Source of the DNA: Stenotrophomonas maltophilia
GTDB taxonomy: Bacteria > Pseudomonadota > Gammaproteobacteria > Xanthomonadales > Xanthomonadaceae
DNA length: 64,000 bases
Direction of reading: 5' to 3'
Assembly (NCBI GenBank): GCA_002387845.1
Contig: DGLB01000041.1
Location: forward strand, 7,825 to 71,824
Shown here: one piece after another, positions 37,707-49,865 of the stretch
How the letters are laid out: every line of letters begins with the position of its first letter
Position numbering within the stretch: the stretch's first letter is position 1
The notes under the pieces: generated by a model
Told to the model about the DNA's origin: nothing
Database searches by the model: none
Seen by the model: the letters and a program-made list of their open reading frames with translations, nothing else
Made by a program: the position numbers and the translations under genes

Positions 37707-39326
37707 TCAATGCTCGCGAAGGTGGCGGGGGCGGAAGCCCATCGCGACCAGCGCCACCAGATAGGTGAGGCCGCCGCCGCCGACCAGCAAGGCCAGGTTG
37801 CCGATCCGGTGCCACTTATCCATGCCGGTGAAACCCGGCATCGTGTACAGCAGGGCCAGCAGCACGGCCACCATGGCCGCGCAGGCCAGCCCCAGCCGGG
37901 TGACATAGCCGGCCCAGCCGGGCTTGCGCTCATACACATCGGTCTTGCCCAGCCAGTACCAGAGCAGGCCCAGGTTCAGGTAGCTGGACATGGCGCTGGC
38001 AATGCCCAGGGCCAGATGCAGGCCGGGTTGCTTGCCCAGCGCCGCCATCATCCCTTCGGCCTTCAGCGCGTCCGGCACCATCAGGTGGTACAGCACCGCC
38101 AGCAGGGCGAAGTTGAACACCATGTTGGCGACCAGCGCGGCAATACCGGCGCGGACCGGGGTGCGGGTGTCCTGGCGGGCGTAGAACGCCGGCAGCACCA
38201 CCTTCAGCAGAGCGAAAGCCGGCAGGCCAGCGGCCAGGCCGTACACCGACAGCGCGGTCATGCGGGTGTCGAAGGCGGTGAACTGGCGGTACTGGAACAG
38301 CGTGGCGATCAGCGGTTCGGCCAGCAGCACCAGGCCGAGCATGGCCGGCACCGCGATCAGCAGCGTGGTGCGCAGGCCCCAGTCCAGGGCATTGGAGAAC
38401 CCGGCCTTGTCGGTACTGACATGGTGACGGGCCAATGCGGGCAGGATCACCGTGCCCAGCGCCACCCCGAACACGCCCAGCGGCAGCTCCAGGAAGCGGT
38501 CGGCCAGCGACAGCCAGGACTGCGAACCATCGGTCAGCTGGGCGGCGATCACCGTGTCCAGCAGCAGGTTGATCTGCGCCACCGACGAGCCGAACAGGGT
38601 CGGCACCATCAGGGTCAGCACCTTGCGCACGCCCGGATGCCGCCAGCCCCAGCGCGGCAGGGTCAGCAGGTTGATCCCCTTCAGCGAGGGCAGCTGGAAC
38701 AGCAGCTGCAGCAGGCCGGCGGCCAGCACCGCCCAGCCCAGCGCCAGGATCTGCTTCTCCGGCGTGCCGCCCAGCTGCGGGGCCAGCCACAGCGCACCGG
38801 CGATCATGCACAGATTGAGGATGACCGGGGTCAGCGCTGGCATCGCGAACTTCTGGAAACTGTTGAGCGCGCCACCGGCCAGGGCCGTGAGCGAGACGAA
38901 CAACAGGAACGGGAAGGTCAGCCGGAACAGGTCCACCAGCAGGCCGTGCTTCACCGGGTCGGTGTCGACCCCGCTGGAGAACAGCGAAGCCAGCTGCGGC
39001 GCGAAGATCAGCGCCAGCGCGGTGACCACCATCAGCACCCCGCCCAGGGTGCCGGCCACCCGCGACATCAGTTCGCGCAGTTCGGCGTGCGGACGGGTTT
39101 CCTTCACTTCCGTGAACACCGGCACGAAGGCGGTGGCAAACGAGCCCTCCGCGAACAGCCGGCGCAGGAAATTGGGCACCCGGAAGGCCACCCAGAACGC
39201 GTCGGTCACCGCATTGGTGCCGAAGGTGGTGGTGATGACCTGGTCCCGGACCAGGCCCAGGACGCGGGAAATCATGGTCATGCTGCTGAACGACAGCAGC
39301 CCGCGCAACATCCTTGGTGAACTCAC
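37707..39326 (-). CDS. murJ: Lipid II flippase
   Basis: 539 aa from GTG 39326, with GAGGG 6-7 bases upstream; ATG 39311 is an alternative. MOP-superfamily integral membrane protein that moves lipid II across the inner membrane for peptidoglycan synthesis. The opening SFSSMTMISRVLGLVRDQVI, FFVAFRVPNF-type region (WVAFRVPNFLRRLFAEGSFA) and many helices match MurJ. It ends 75 bases before ribF on the same strand and starts divergently from rpsT, a common xanthomonad order. Confidence 0.97.
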   Translation of the reverse strand: MSSPRMLRGLLSFSSMTMISRVLGLVRDQVITTTFGTNAVTDAFWVAFRVPNFLRRLFAEGSFATAFVPVFTEVKETRPHAELRELMSRVAGTLGGVLMVVTALALIFAPQLASLFSSGVDTDPVKHGLLVDLFRLTFPFLLFVSLTALAGGALNSFQKFAMPALTPVILNLCMIAGALWLAPQLGGTPEKQILALGWAVLAAGLLQLLFQLPSLKGINLLTLPRWGWRHPGVRKVLTLMVPTLFGSSVAQINLLLDTVIAAQLTDGSQSWLSLADRFLELPLGVFGVALGTVILPALARHHVSTDKAGFSNALDWGLRTTLLIAVPAMLGLVLLAEPLIATLFQYRQFTAFDTRMTALSVYGLAAGLPAFALLKVVLPAFYARQDTRTPVRAGIAALVANMVFNFALLAVLYHLMVPDALKAEGMMAALGKQPGLHLALGIASAMSSYLNLGLLWYWLGKTDVYERKPGWAGYVTRLGLACAAMVAVLLALLYTMPGFTGMDKWHRIGNLALLVGGGGLTYLVALVAMGFRPRHLREH

Positions 39327-39350
39327 CCGTGTTCCCTCTTGACAATTGAC

Positions 39351-39379
39351 TTGACGTACATTTTTCGAGCCATCATACT
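39351..39379 (+). promoter_or_regulatory. Promoter of rpsT
   Basis: TTGACG (39351-39356), 17-base spacer, CATACT (39374-39379). The predicted start near 39386 leaves about 40 bases of leader before the GTG of rpsT. A second TTGACA at 39339-39344 is also seen. Confidence 0.65.
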
Positions 39380-39427
39380 TTCCAGCTTGCTGTTCCCATT
39401 ACACCGATTTTTCAGGAAACCACCACT

Positions 39428-39697
39428 GTGGCCAATATCAAGTCCGCCAAGAAGCGCGCCAAGCAGACCGTCGTGCGCAATGCGCGCAACACGGCTCAGC
39501 GTTCGATGCTGCGCACCGCTGTCAAGAAGGTGATCAAGGCTCTGGATGCCAATGACGCCGCCGGCGCCGAGGCAGCCTTTGCCGTCGCCCAGCCGATCCT
39601 CGACCGTTTCAGCTCGCGCGGTCTGATCCACAAGAACAAGGCTGCTCGTCACAAGAGCCGTCTGACCGCCCGCATCAAGGCCCTCAAGGCCGCCTGA
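39428..39697 (+). CDS. rpsT: 30S ribosomal protein S20
   Basis: 89 aa, Lys/Ala-rich helical protein that binds 16S rRNA ([39 protein letters not shown]). The start is GTG with CAGGA 10 bases upstream; weak non-ATG starts are common for S20, which controls its own translation. Single gene with its own promoter and terminator. Confidence 0.98.
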   Translation: MANIKSAKKRAKQTVVRNARNTAQRSMLRTAVKKVIKALDANDAAGAEAAFAVAQPILDRFSSRGLIHKNKAARHKSRLTARIKALKAA

Positions 39698-39720
39698 TAC
39701 GGCGTGGTTGCTGCTGTGCA

Positions 39721-39743
39721 GCCGGGCAGAGCCCGGCTCTACG
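39721..39743 (-). repeat. GTAG-headed REP after rpsT
   Basis: On the minus strand GTAG then AGCCGGGC-TCT-GCCCGGCT. Part of a REP-terminator-REP-terminator series between the convergent rpsT and obgE genes. Confidence 0.85.
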
Positions 39744-39757
39744 GTGGAACGCAGAAG

Positions 39758-39781
39758 CCCGGCCGATGCCGGGTTTTTTGT
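39758..39781 (+). terminator. Terminator of rpsT
   Basis: CCCGGC-CGAT-GCCGGG followed by TTTTTT at 39775-39780. Confidence 0.85.
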
Positions 39782-39794
39782 TGCGCTGAAGAAG

Positions 39795-39817
39795 GTAGTG
39801 CCGGGCCACGCCCGGCA
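39795..39817 (+). repeat. GTAG-headed REP
   Basis: GTAG followed by TGCCGGGC-CAC-GCCCGGCA, the other main stem type of this REP family, facing the copy at 39721-39743. Confidence 0.85.
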
Positions 39818-39845
39818 GGCACGCGCACGATCCACAGCCCCACAG

Positions 39846-39872
39846 AAAAACCCGGCCTTGGCCGGGTTTTTC
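39846..39872 (-). terminator. Terminator of obgE
   Basis: AAAAACCCGGCC and GGCCGGGTTTTT form a long symmetric stem with a 2-base centre, 18 bases past the obgE stop; usable on both strands. Confidence 0.85.
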
Positions 39873-39890
39873 ACGTGTGCGTGGAGGCGC

Positions 39891-40994
<1,104 letters not shown>

Positions 40995-41027
40995 CTAAAA
41001 GATGCCCGGCGCGGATGCCGGGAAAAC

Positions 41028-41054
41028 AAAAGCCCCGCTGGAAGCGGGGCTTTT
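41028..41054 (-). terminator. Terminator of rplU-rpmA
   Basis: AAAAGCCCCGC-TGGAA-GCGGGGCTTTT, a perfect 11-bp stem, 48 bases after the rpmA stop on the minus strand. Confidence 0.88.
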
Positions 41055-41101
41055 GTCGGCTACCCCACGCGCCAGGCGCGGGTGCCTGCGACGCGCGAAG
41101 A

Positions 41102-41362
41102 TCAGGCTTCGGCGACGACGCTGACGGTGCGACGCTTCTTCGGGCCCTTCACCGAGAACTCCACCTTGCCGTCGATCAGAGCGAACAGGGTGTGGTCACG
41201 GCCCAGGCCAACGCCGGTACCCGGGTGGAACTGGGTGCCGCGCTGACGCACGATGATGTTGCCGGCGTCGATGGCCTGGCCACCGAAGATCTTCACGCCG
41301 AGGTACTTCGGGTTGGAGTCGCGACCGTTGCGCGAGGAGCCTACGCCCTTTTTATGTGCCAT
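41102..41362 (-). CDS. rpmA: 50S ribosomal protein L27
   Basis: 86 aa. The flexible N-terminus ([20 protein letters not shown]) reaches the peptidyl-transferase centre; [20 protein letters not shown] and [20 protein letters not shown] are the L27 core. The start is an ATG directly, with no Firmicute-type N-extension. It lies 15 bases after rplU. Confidence 0.98.
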   Translation of the reverse strand: MAHKKGVGSSRNGRDSNPKYLGVKIFGGQAIDAGNIIVRQRGTQFHPGTGVGLGRDHTLFALIDGKVEFSVKGPKKRRTVSVVAEA

Positions 41363-41377
41363 GACTGCTTCTCCTTA

Positions 41378-41695
41378 TTACTTGCTGCCACCGGCGACGC
41401 CGGTGATCTCGATTTCGGTGTAGTACTGACGGTGACCCTGGCGCTTCATGTGGTGCTTACGGCGACGGAACTTGATGATCCGGACCTTGTCAGCACGACC
41501 CTGGGACACGACCTTGGCGGTGACCGAAGCGCCCTTCAGCGCGTCGCCCAGCTTGATGCCGTCGCTGTCGCCCAGCAGCAGGATGTTGTCGAACTTGATC
41601 TCGCTGCCGACTTCGACTTCGAGCTTTTCAACGCGGAGGGTTTCACCCTGCGCGACGCGGTATTGCTTACCGCCGGTGACCAGTACTGCGTACAT
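41378..41695 (-). CDS. rplU: 50S ribosomal protein L21
   Basis: 105 aa from ATG 41695 with AGAGGA upstream; the longer frame would run through the promoter. L21 core: [53 protein letters not shown]. Binds 23S rRNA. First gene of rplU-rpmA. Confidence 0.98.
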   Translation of the reverse strand: MYAVLVTGGKQYRVAQGETLRVEKLEVEVGSEIKFDNILLLGDSDGIKLGDALKGASVTAKVVSQGRADKVRIIKFRRRKHHMKRQGHRQYYTEIEITGVAGGSK

Positions 41696-41760
41696 GACCA
41701 GACTTCCTCTGTAGTTATTGTGGTCTTGGACTGCCGCCATCGAGGGCGGACAGAAGCGGG

Positions 41761-41790
41761 ATTTTACGCATTCACCCCAGCCCGGGTCAA
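41761..41790 (-). promoter_or_regulatory. Promoter of rplU-rpmA
   Basis: On the minus strand TTGACC (41790-41785), 18-base spacer, TAAAAT (41766-41761). Transcription would begin near 41754, leaving about 60 bases of leader with a CCGCC/GGCGG hairpin. Confidence 0.7.
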
Positions 41791-41964
41791 CCCACCCCCT
41801 GCTCTGACGCAACCAGGCCTGAACCCCGTTCAGGAAACCGCCCGGTCGGGTCGCACGGGGTGAGACAGGGGGCTGGCAATGTCGCCGATTGCCCCCAAAT
41901 CCCAAGCTCGGTAGGCTGACCGATTGGCGTCTCTGCTTGCCCTCTGCCCCACTACGGATCCCCC

Positions 41965-44975
<3,011 letters not shown>

Positions 44976-44976
<1 letters not shown>

Positions 44977-45383
44977 TGAGCAACGAACACAAGATCATTG
45001 CCCGCGTGCCGATCAGCGTGCGCTGGCGCGACATGGACAGCATGGGCCACGTCAACAACGCCAAGTACATTTCCTACCTGGAAGAGGCGCGCGTGCGCTG
45101 GATGCTGGGTGTGGAAGGCGTGGCGATGACCGACCGCATCGCGCCGGTCGTGGCCGCCACGAACGTCAATTACCGCCTGCCGATCGTGTGGCCGAACGAC
45201 ATCGTGGTGGAACTGTTCGTGGAGCGCCTGGGCAACAGCAGCGTCACCATCGGCCACCGCATCGTCGACCAGAAGAACGACAGCGCGCTGTATTCGGACG
45301 GGAACGTGGTGGTGGTGTGGATGGATACGCAGACCGGCAAGAGCGCGCCGCTGCCGGAGGCCGTGCGCAGCGCCTGTAGTTGA
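44976..45383 (+). CDS. Acyl-CoA thioesterase, hotdog fold (YbgC/4HBT type)
   Basis: 135 aa. The 4HBT signature VRWRDMDSMGHVNNAKYISY contains the catalytic Asp; LEEARVRWM and NYRLPIVWPNDIVVELFVER follow. It should hydrolyse acyl-CoA thioesters in the cytosol; which chain length cannot be told. It overlaps uvrA by one base, so it is probably translated by re-initiation from the uvrA message. Confidence 0.9.
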
Positions 45384-45712
45384 GCATCGCGATGCGGTGC
45401 CGGGCATGGCGGTGTTGACGCTGTTGATCTTGCCGGTGTCGCCGGTAGGGTCGGTCGTCAGACGACTGCCGATGACGCCCGGCACTGCTTTGACGACGGG
45501 AATCCGAACGGGGACACGCCTCTCCGTTCAATGACCTTGCGTCACCGGATGTGGACCCGATATCGGCAGTCGTCTGACGACCGACCCTACCGACATTCCG
45601 CGACATTCCGCGATATGCCGCCCCCCGCATCCCGGCCGTCCTCCGCATCCCGGCCGTCCTCCGCATCCCGGCCGTCCCCGGCATCCCGGCTGTCCCAGCG
45701 CAGCCGGGACGG
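45384..45712. other. Repeat-rich intergenic region
   Basis: Convergent gene ends on both sides, no gene seen. It holds two extended GTAG elements facing each other (45445-45470 forward; 45537-45591 reverse), an 18-bp tandem repeat (45627-45698), and a hairpin CCCGGCTG/CAGCCGGG at 45686-45708 that may terminate the copper chaperone gene on the minus strand. Confidence 0.6.
45627..45698 (+). repeat. Four copies of an 18-bp tandem repeat
   Basis: GCATCCCGGCCGTCCTCC repeated at 45627, 45645, 45663 (last bases CCCCG) and 45681 (GCATCCCGGCTGTCCCAG). Confidence 0.9.
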
Positions 45713-46150
45713 TCAGGGCGCGGTGCCGCGCACCTGCAACACCCCATCCACCTTCCGACCATCGTCCAGACTGAGCCGCAGGGGCACCTCCCTGCCCTCC
45801 GCCAGCGGCACCTCCGGCTGCATCAGCATCAGGTGCAGCCCGCCGGGCTTCAGCTCCACGCGCGCCCCGGCCGCGATCGGCAACCGCTCCACCTCGCGCA
45901 TCCGGCTGACGCCGTTGACCACCGTGGTTTCATGCAGCGATACGTCGCCGAAGGCCTTGCTGCCCGCAGCGACGACCGTCACTGCCAGCGCGCATCGGTT
46001 CACGATCGTCCCGTAGCCCGCCGTCATCGGCATCTTCGCCACCGGCAGCCGCGCCCAGCCCTGCTCCAGCGTCACGCACCCCGGCTCGGCCGCGGATGCT
46101 GCGCCCGCACACGCCATCAACAATACGCCAACGAATGGTTTGGTTATCAT
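45713..46150 (-). CDS. Periplasmic copper chaperone (PCuAC family)
   Basis: 145 aa from ATG 46150, which starts a signal peptide (MITKPFVGVLLMACAGAASA). The PCuAC copper site H(M)x10Mx21HxM is visible as VSLHETTVVNGVSRM and LKPGGLHLMLM. PCuAC proteins deliver Cu(I) to haem-copper oxidases, which fits the presence of oxidase genes in this genome, although Cyo lacks a CuA site. Divergent from the enoyl-CoA hydratase gene 34 bases away, so promoters overlap. Two extra Cys (EPGC, NRC) may pair. Confidence 0.85.
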   Translation of the reverse strand: MITKPFVGVLLMACAGAASAAEPGCVTLEQGWARLPVAKMPMTAGYGTIVNRCALAVTVVAAGSKAFGDVSLHETTVVNGVSRMREVERLPIAAGARVELKPGGLHLMLMQPEVPLAEGREVPLRLSLDDGRKVDGVLQVRGTAP

Positions 46151-46184
46151 CGCCTCAGTTTCCCGTCCGCAACGAGACCGCAGC

Positions 46185-46964
46185 ATGACGACGCTTATCG
46201 AGGTGATCAACCACGGCCCCATCCGCGAGCTGCGCCTGGCGCGCCCGCCGGTCAATGCACTGGACACCGAACTGTGCCGGCAGCTGATCCACGCGGTGGA
46301 GCTGGCCATGGCCGAGGACGCGCACGGGGTGATTCTGTCGGGCAGCGAACGCGTCTTCACCGGCGGCATGGACGTGCCGCACCTGCTCTCGCACGGCGAT
46401 GACAAGCACAAGCTGTTGGACAGCTGGAATGCGTTCTTCGGTGCCGTGCGCACCATCGCCGAAAGCCGCATTCCGGTGGTGGCGGCGATCACCGGCCATG
46501 CCCCCGCCGGTGGCTGCGTGCTGGCGCTGTGCTGCGACTACCGGGTGATGGCGCGCAGTACCGACCCGGCGCGGCCGTACGGCATCGGCCTGAACGAGGT
46601 GCAGGTGGGACTGGTCGCCCCGGAAGGCATCCAGCGCCTGATGCGCCGCGCGGTCGGCGAACACCGCGCCAGCATCCTGCTGACCACCGGTGCGCTGGTG
46701 CCGGCCGAGCAGGCGCTGCAGATCGGGCTGGTGGATGAACTGGCCGACGGCGAGCAGGTGGTGGGCCGCGCCCTGGCCTGGCTGCAGCAGCTGCTGAAGC
46801 TGCCGCGCCAGCCGATGCAGCTGACCCGCGCCGTGGCCCGCGTCGACCTGCAGGAGGCGCTGCACCCGGACCTGATCCAGCTGGACCGGTTCGTCGACGC
46901 CTGGTACGCCCCGGATGCGCAGAACGCGTTGCACGCGCTGGCGGCGCGGATCGGGAAGGGATAA
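46185..46964 (+). CDS. Enoyl-CoA hydratase/isomerase family protein
   Basis: 259 aa from ATG 46185 (MTTLIEVINHGPIRELRLAR). Crotonase fold: RPPVNALD, the oxyanion-hole stretch AITGHAPAGGCVLALCCDYR and NEVQVGLVAPEGI. The family hydrates or isomerises enoyl-CoA, but the second catalytic Glu position reads AGG/CDYR and the exact reaction cannot be assigned; 3,2-enoyl-CoA isomerase is a likely option. A longer frame from 46140 overlaps the divergent gene and is less likely. It is followed by tesB, with a separate promoter. Confidence 0.85.
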   Translation: MTTLIEVINHGPIRELRLARPPVNALDTELCRQLIHAVELAMAEDAHGVILSGSERVFTGGMDVPHLLSHGDDKHKLLDSWNAFFGAVRTIAESRIPVVAAITGHAPAGGCVLALCCDYRVMARSTDPARPYGIGLNEVQVGLVAPEGIQRLMRRAVGEHRASILLTTGALVPAEQALQIGLVDELADGEQVVGRALAWLQQLLKLPRQPMQLTRAVARVDLQEALHPDLIQLDRFVDAWYAPDAQNALHALAARIGKG

Positions 46965-46971
46965 GGGCCGG

Positions 46972-46977
46972 TATAAT
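46972..46977 (+). promoter_or_regulatory. -10 box upstream of tesB
   Basis: A perfect TATAAT lies 31 bases before the proposed TTG start of tesB. The -35 position (about 46949-46954, GATCGG) is poor, so an activator or extended contacts may be needed. Confidence 0.5.
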
Positions 46978-47007
46978 TCCCTTCCGTTCCACCATCAGGC
47001 CGCCGCC

Positions 47008-47916
47008 TTGTCCCAGCCGCAAGAACCCGTCGTTTCCGAGCTGATCGATCTGCTCTCGCTGGAGCGGCTGGAAGACAACCTGTTCCGCGGCCAGAGCCGC
47101 GACATCGGCACCAAGTACGTGTTCGGCGGGCAGGTGCTGGGCCAGGCGCTGTCGGCCGCGCAGGCCACCGTTGAAAACGGCCGCCACGTGCATTCGCTGC
47201 ATGCCTACTTCCTGCGCGCCGGCAACATCGACCACCCGATCGTCTACGACGTCGACCGCACCCGCGACGGTGGCAGCTTCTCGGTGCGCCGGGTCACCGC
47301 GATCCAGCACGGCAAGGTCATTTTCTTCTGCGCCGCCTCGTTCCAGCAGGCCGAAACCGGGGCCGAGCACCAGCAGAAGATGCCGGAAGTGCCGCAGCCC
47401 GAAGATATCGAACCGAACCGGCCACTGCCGCCGGAAGTGCTGGAGCGGCTGCCGATCAAAGTGCAGCGCTGGCTTTCGCGCGGCGGCCCGTTCGAGTTCC
47501 GCCATGTGTACCCGCGCGATGAACTGCATCCGCCCAAGCGCCCGCCGTACCACCAGGTGTGGCTGCGTTTGAATGAAAAGGTCGGTGACGCGCCGGAACT
47601 GCACCAGGCGCTGCTGGCCTACGCGTCGGACTTCCATCTGCTCGGCACCGCCACCTTCCCGCACGGCATCAGCTATTACCAGCCGCACGTGCAGATGGCC
47701 TCGCTGGACCATGCGATCTGGTTCCACCGCCCGTTCCGCGCCGACGACTGGCTGCTGTACTCACTGGACAGCCCCAGCGCACAGGATTCGCGCGGGCTGG
47801 CCCGCGGCCAGTTCTTCGACCGCCACGGCGTGCTGGTCGCCAGCACCGCGCAGGAAGGCCTGATCCGCGTCGTGGAAGACAGCAGCGCAGCGGCCGCCGT
47901 GCCGGCCAAGGAGTAA
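47008..47916 (+). CDS. tesB: Acyl-CoA thioesterase II
   Basis: 302 aa from a TTG at 47008 (reads MSQPQEPVVSELIDLLSLER), the point where TesB similarity begins; upstream ATG/GTG starts would fall in the preceding gene. Double-hotdog thioesterase. Conserved stretches are NLFRGQSRDIGTKYVFGGQV, HSLHAYFLRAG, the catalytic Asp region SLDHAIWFHRPFRADDWLLY, and SPSAQDSRGLARGQFFDRHG. Length is normal. The next gene starts 4 bases after the stop. Confidence 0.93.
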   Translation: MSQPQEPVVSELIDLLSLERLEDNLFRGQSRDIGTKYVFGGQVLGQALSAAQATVENGRHVHSLHAYFLRAGNIDHPIVYDVDRTRDGGSFSVRRVTAIQHGKVIFFCAASFQQAETGAEHQQKMPEVPQPEDIEPNRPLPPEVLERLPIKVQRWLSRGGPFEFRHVYPRDELHPPKRPPYHQVWLRLNEKVGDAPELHQALLAYASDFHLLGTATFPHGISYYQPHVQMASLDHAIWFHRPFRADDWLLYSLDSPSAQDSRGLARGQFFDRHGVLVASTAQEGLIRVVEDSSAAAAVPAKE

Positions 47917-47920
47917 CCCC

Positions 47921-48421
47921 ATGCGTCAGATTTTCACCAGCCAGCGCGTGGAAACCGTGGAAGGCGTGGCCCAGTTGCTGCGCGAAGCCGGTATCGAGGT
48001 GCGCATCACCAATGGCCGCTCTTACCACAGCAAGCGCGGCAGCCAGTTCAGCTATCTGGACACCAGCAAGGCCACCACGCACCCCACCTTGTGGGTGGTG
48101 CACGCCAACGACCAGCCGCGCGCCCGCGAGATCCTGCGCGACGCCCGGCTGCTGGACACCACCCGCCGCGACCACCCCACCGCCGAGTACGCATTCCGCC
48201 CGGAAGCGGCCGAAGCCGCGCCGACCCGCAACTGGGGCTGGCGCATCCGCATCGGCCTGCTGCTGGTGATCGGTGCCGTCGCCATGTTCATCACGATGCG
48301 CCATCGCAGTGCCCCGCCGCCGGCCCCTGCCCCGGTCGTACAGCCGCAACCGCAACCGGCCCCGGCGGCCCCGGAGGAAGAAGAGGTCCGCGTGCGCATC
48401 ACCCCGGCCAAGCAGCCGTAG
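47921..48421 (+). CDS. DUF2007-like signalling-type protein with one membrane helix
   Basis: 166 aa. The N-terminal ~75 residues (MRQIFTSQRVETVEGVAQLL, REAGIEVRITNGRSY) look like the putative signal-transducing GlnB-like domain of DUF2007 proteins. A single helix follows (IGLLLVIGAVAMFITM), then a Pro/Gln-rich tail (APAPVVQPQPQPAPAAPEE) ending in a beta strand VRVRITPA. Likely anchored in the inner membrane with the small domain in the cytosol. Spaced 4 bases from tesB, so co-transcribed. Confidence 0.75.
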   Translation: MRQIFTSQRVETVEGVAQLLREAGIEVRITNGRSYHSKRGSQFSYLDTSKATTHPTLWVVHANDQPRAREILRDARLLDTTRRDHPTAEYAFRPEAAEAAPTRNWGWRIRIGLLLVIGAVAMFITMRHRSAPPPAPAPVVQPQPQPAPAAPEEEEVRVRITPAKQP

Positions 48422-48497
48422 ATTCCACGGGCACCCCATCCGGTCACATTCCCCGGGAACCCACGTCATGATGGCATCACCCACCGGGGAACCCGCC

Positions 48498-49730
48498 ATG
48501 ACGCTGGACACGCTCGCTGACGTAAACCCGCTTTCCGCCGCCCTGGAACGCGACCTGCCCGCCGCCGCCGGGGGCTGCCAGCAGTCGTACGGCCGCATCG
48601 TGCTGGCCTGCCAGAACACCGTGACCGCCATTGCCCTGGCGATCACCCGCGACGTGCACGCCAGCGAGGACATCGCCCAGGAAGCCTTCATCAAGGCGTG
48701 GCAGCAGCTGTCACACCTGCAGAACCAGGCCAGCTTCCTGCCTTGGCTGCGCCAGATCACCCGCAACCTGGCCCGTGACTGGCTGCGGGCCAATCGCGGC
48801 CGCCCGTTGTCCGGCGACGCCGCGGACATCGCCATCAGCATGGCCGCCGACCCCAGCCCCAGCGCACCCGAGCACCTGCAGCGGGTCGAGGAAGAACTGG
48901 CAGCGGAAGAAATCATTTCGGCCCTGCCCGAGGACAGCCGCGAAACCCTGCTGCTGTACTACCGCGAAGGCCAGAGTTCACAGCAGGTGGCCGACCTGCT
49001 GGGCCTGAGCGATGCCGCCGTGCGCAAGCGCCTGTCGCGGGCCCGCGCCAGCGTGCGTGAGGAAATGCTGCGCCGCTTCGGCGAGTTCGCGCGCAGCAGT
49101 GCGCCGAGCGCGGCCTTCGCGACCGCCGTGGTGTCGATGGTGATGATCGCCGCGCCCGGCACGGCCAGCGCCGCGCTCCTGCTGGGCAGCGGCGTCGGGG
49201 TGGGCAGCGGCAAGCTCGGATTGGGCGGTGCCAGTGTCACCAGCGGTACCGCCCTGGGTTCATTGGCGGCGGCACTGGAGCAGAGCCACCTGATACCGAC
49301 CCAGATCAGCCTGACCACGATCGGCGTCGCCATGTTCGGTGGCCTGGTCGGCAGCTATCTGGGCGGAGCCTATCTGCTGTCGTATGCCTGGCAGCCCGGA
49401 GACACGAAGCAGATCATGCGCTTCGTGCACTACAGCACCTTGACCGCACTGCTGTGCTGCGTGGGCGTGCTGCTCTGCACGATGGTGCACGCGCCCCTGT
49501 GGATCACCGTGGGCGTCCTGCTGGTGGGCCTGATGGTGATCAACTACCAGTGTCTGGTGCCGTTGCAGCGAATCATGAAGCCGATGATCGCGCGGGACAA
49601 CGCGCGGCGTGGCCGGACCGGTACCAATTGGATGTACGAATCGATGTACGGGCGCACCGGGATCGCGCTGGGGAACCTCTTCGTGTTTGGCGTCGTCGGG
49701 TTCGTGTTGTGGATGAAGTACTCCGTGTAA
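48498..49730 (+). CDS. ECF-type sigma factor fused to a C-terminal membrane domain
   Basis: 410 aa from ATG 48498 (GGGGA 8 bases upstream); ATGs at 48468/48471 are alternatives. Residues about 30-190 are a sigma-70-like protein: region 2 (DVHASEDIAQEAFIKAWQQL, FLPWLRQITRNLARDWLRAN) and region 4 (LPEDSRETLLLYYREGQSSQ, QVADLLGLSDAAVRKRLSRA). From about 200 on there are four to five hydrophobic helices (AFATAVVSMVMIAAPG, VAMFGGLVGSYLGGAYLLSY, LTALLCCVGVLLCTMV, LFVFGVVGFVLWM). No separate anti-sigma gene is adjacent; the membrane part may hold the sigma at the membrane until released. Two GGGAACCC repeats upstream (about 48452 and 48487) could be ECF -35 elements. Confidence 0.85.
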   Translation: MTLDTLADVNPLSAALERDLPAAAGGCQQSYGRIVLACQNTVTAIALAITRDVHASEDIAQEAFIKAWQQLSHLQNQASFLPWLRQITRNLARDWLRANRGRPLSGDAADIAISMAADPSPSAPEHLQRVEEELAAEEIISALPEDSRETLLLYYREGQSSQQVADLLGLSDAAVRKRLSRARASVREEMLRRFGEFARSSAPSAAFATAVVSMVMIAAPGTASAALLLGSGVGVGSGKLGLGGASVTSGTALGSLAAALEQSHLIPTQISLTTIGVAMFGGLVGSYLGGAYLLSYAWQPGDTKQIMRFVHYSTLTALLCCVGVLLCTMVHAPLWITVGVLLVGLMVINYQCLVPLQRIMKPMIARDNARRGRTGTNWMYESMYGRTGIALGNLFVFGVVGFVLWMKYSV

Positions 49731-49746
49731 TCAAAGACCCCGAGGT

Positions 49747-49808
49747 CCGGCCAACGGCCGGGGCTACCGATACTGCGGACATCTGGTAGCGCCGGCCGTT
49801 GGCCGGCC
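49747..49808. repeat. Pair of facing GTAG-type REPs
   Basis: 49747-49767 on the minus strand (GTAG head, stem CCGGCC-GTT-GGCCGG) and 49786-49808 on the plus strand (GTAG, then CGCCGGCC-GTT-GGCCGGC). A typical inverted pair between convergent genes. Confidence 0.85.
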
Positions 49809-49865
49809 CAGGCGGTGTGTCCGGCGGAAGCCCCCTCGAACCGGGGGCTCCCGCACAACGACGCC

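Noticed and set aside
41696..41964. SOS (LexA) box before uvrA
   Set aside because: Looked for the E. coli and Xanthomonas types; none convincing.
46140..46184. Longer start of the crotonase gene
   Set aside because: Would overlap the divergent copper chaperone start; family similarity begins at 46185.
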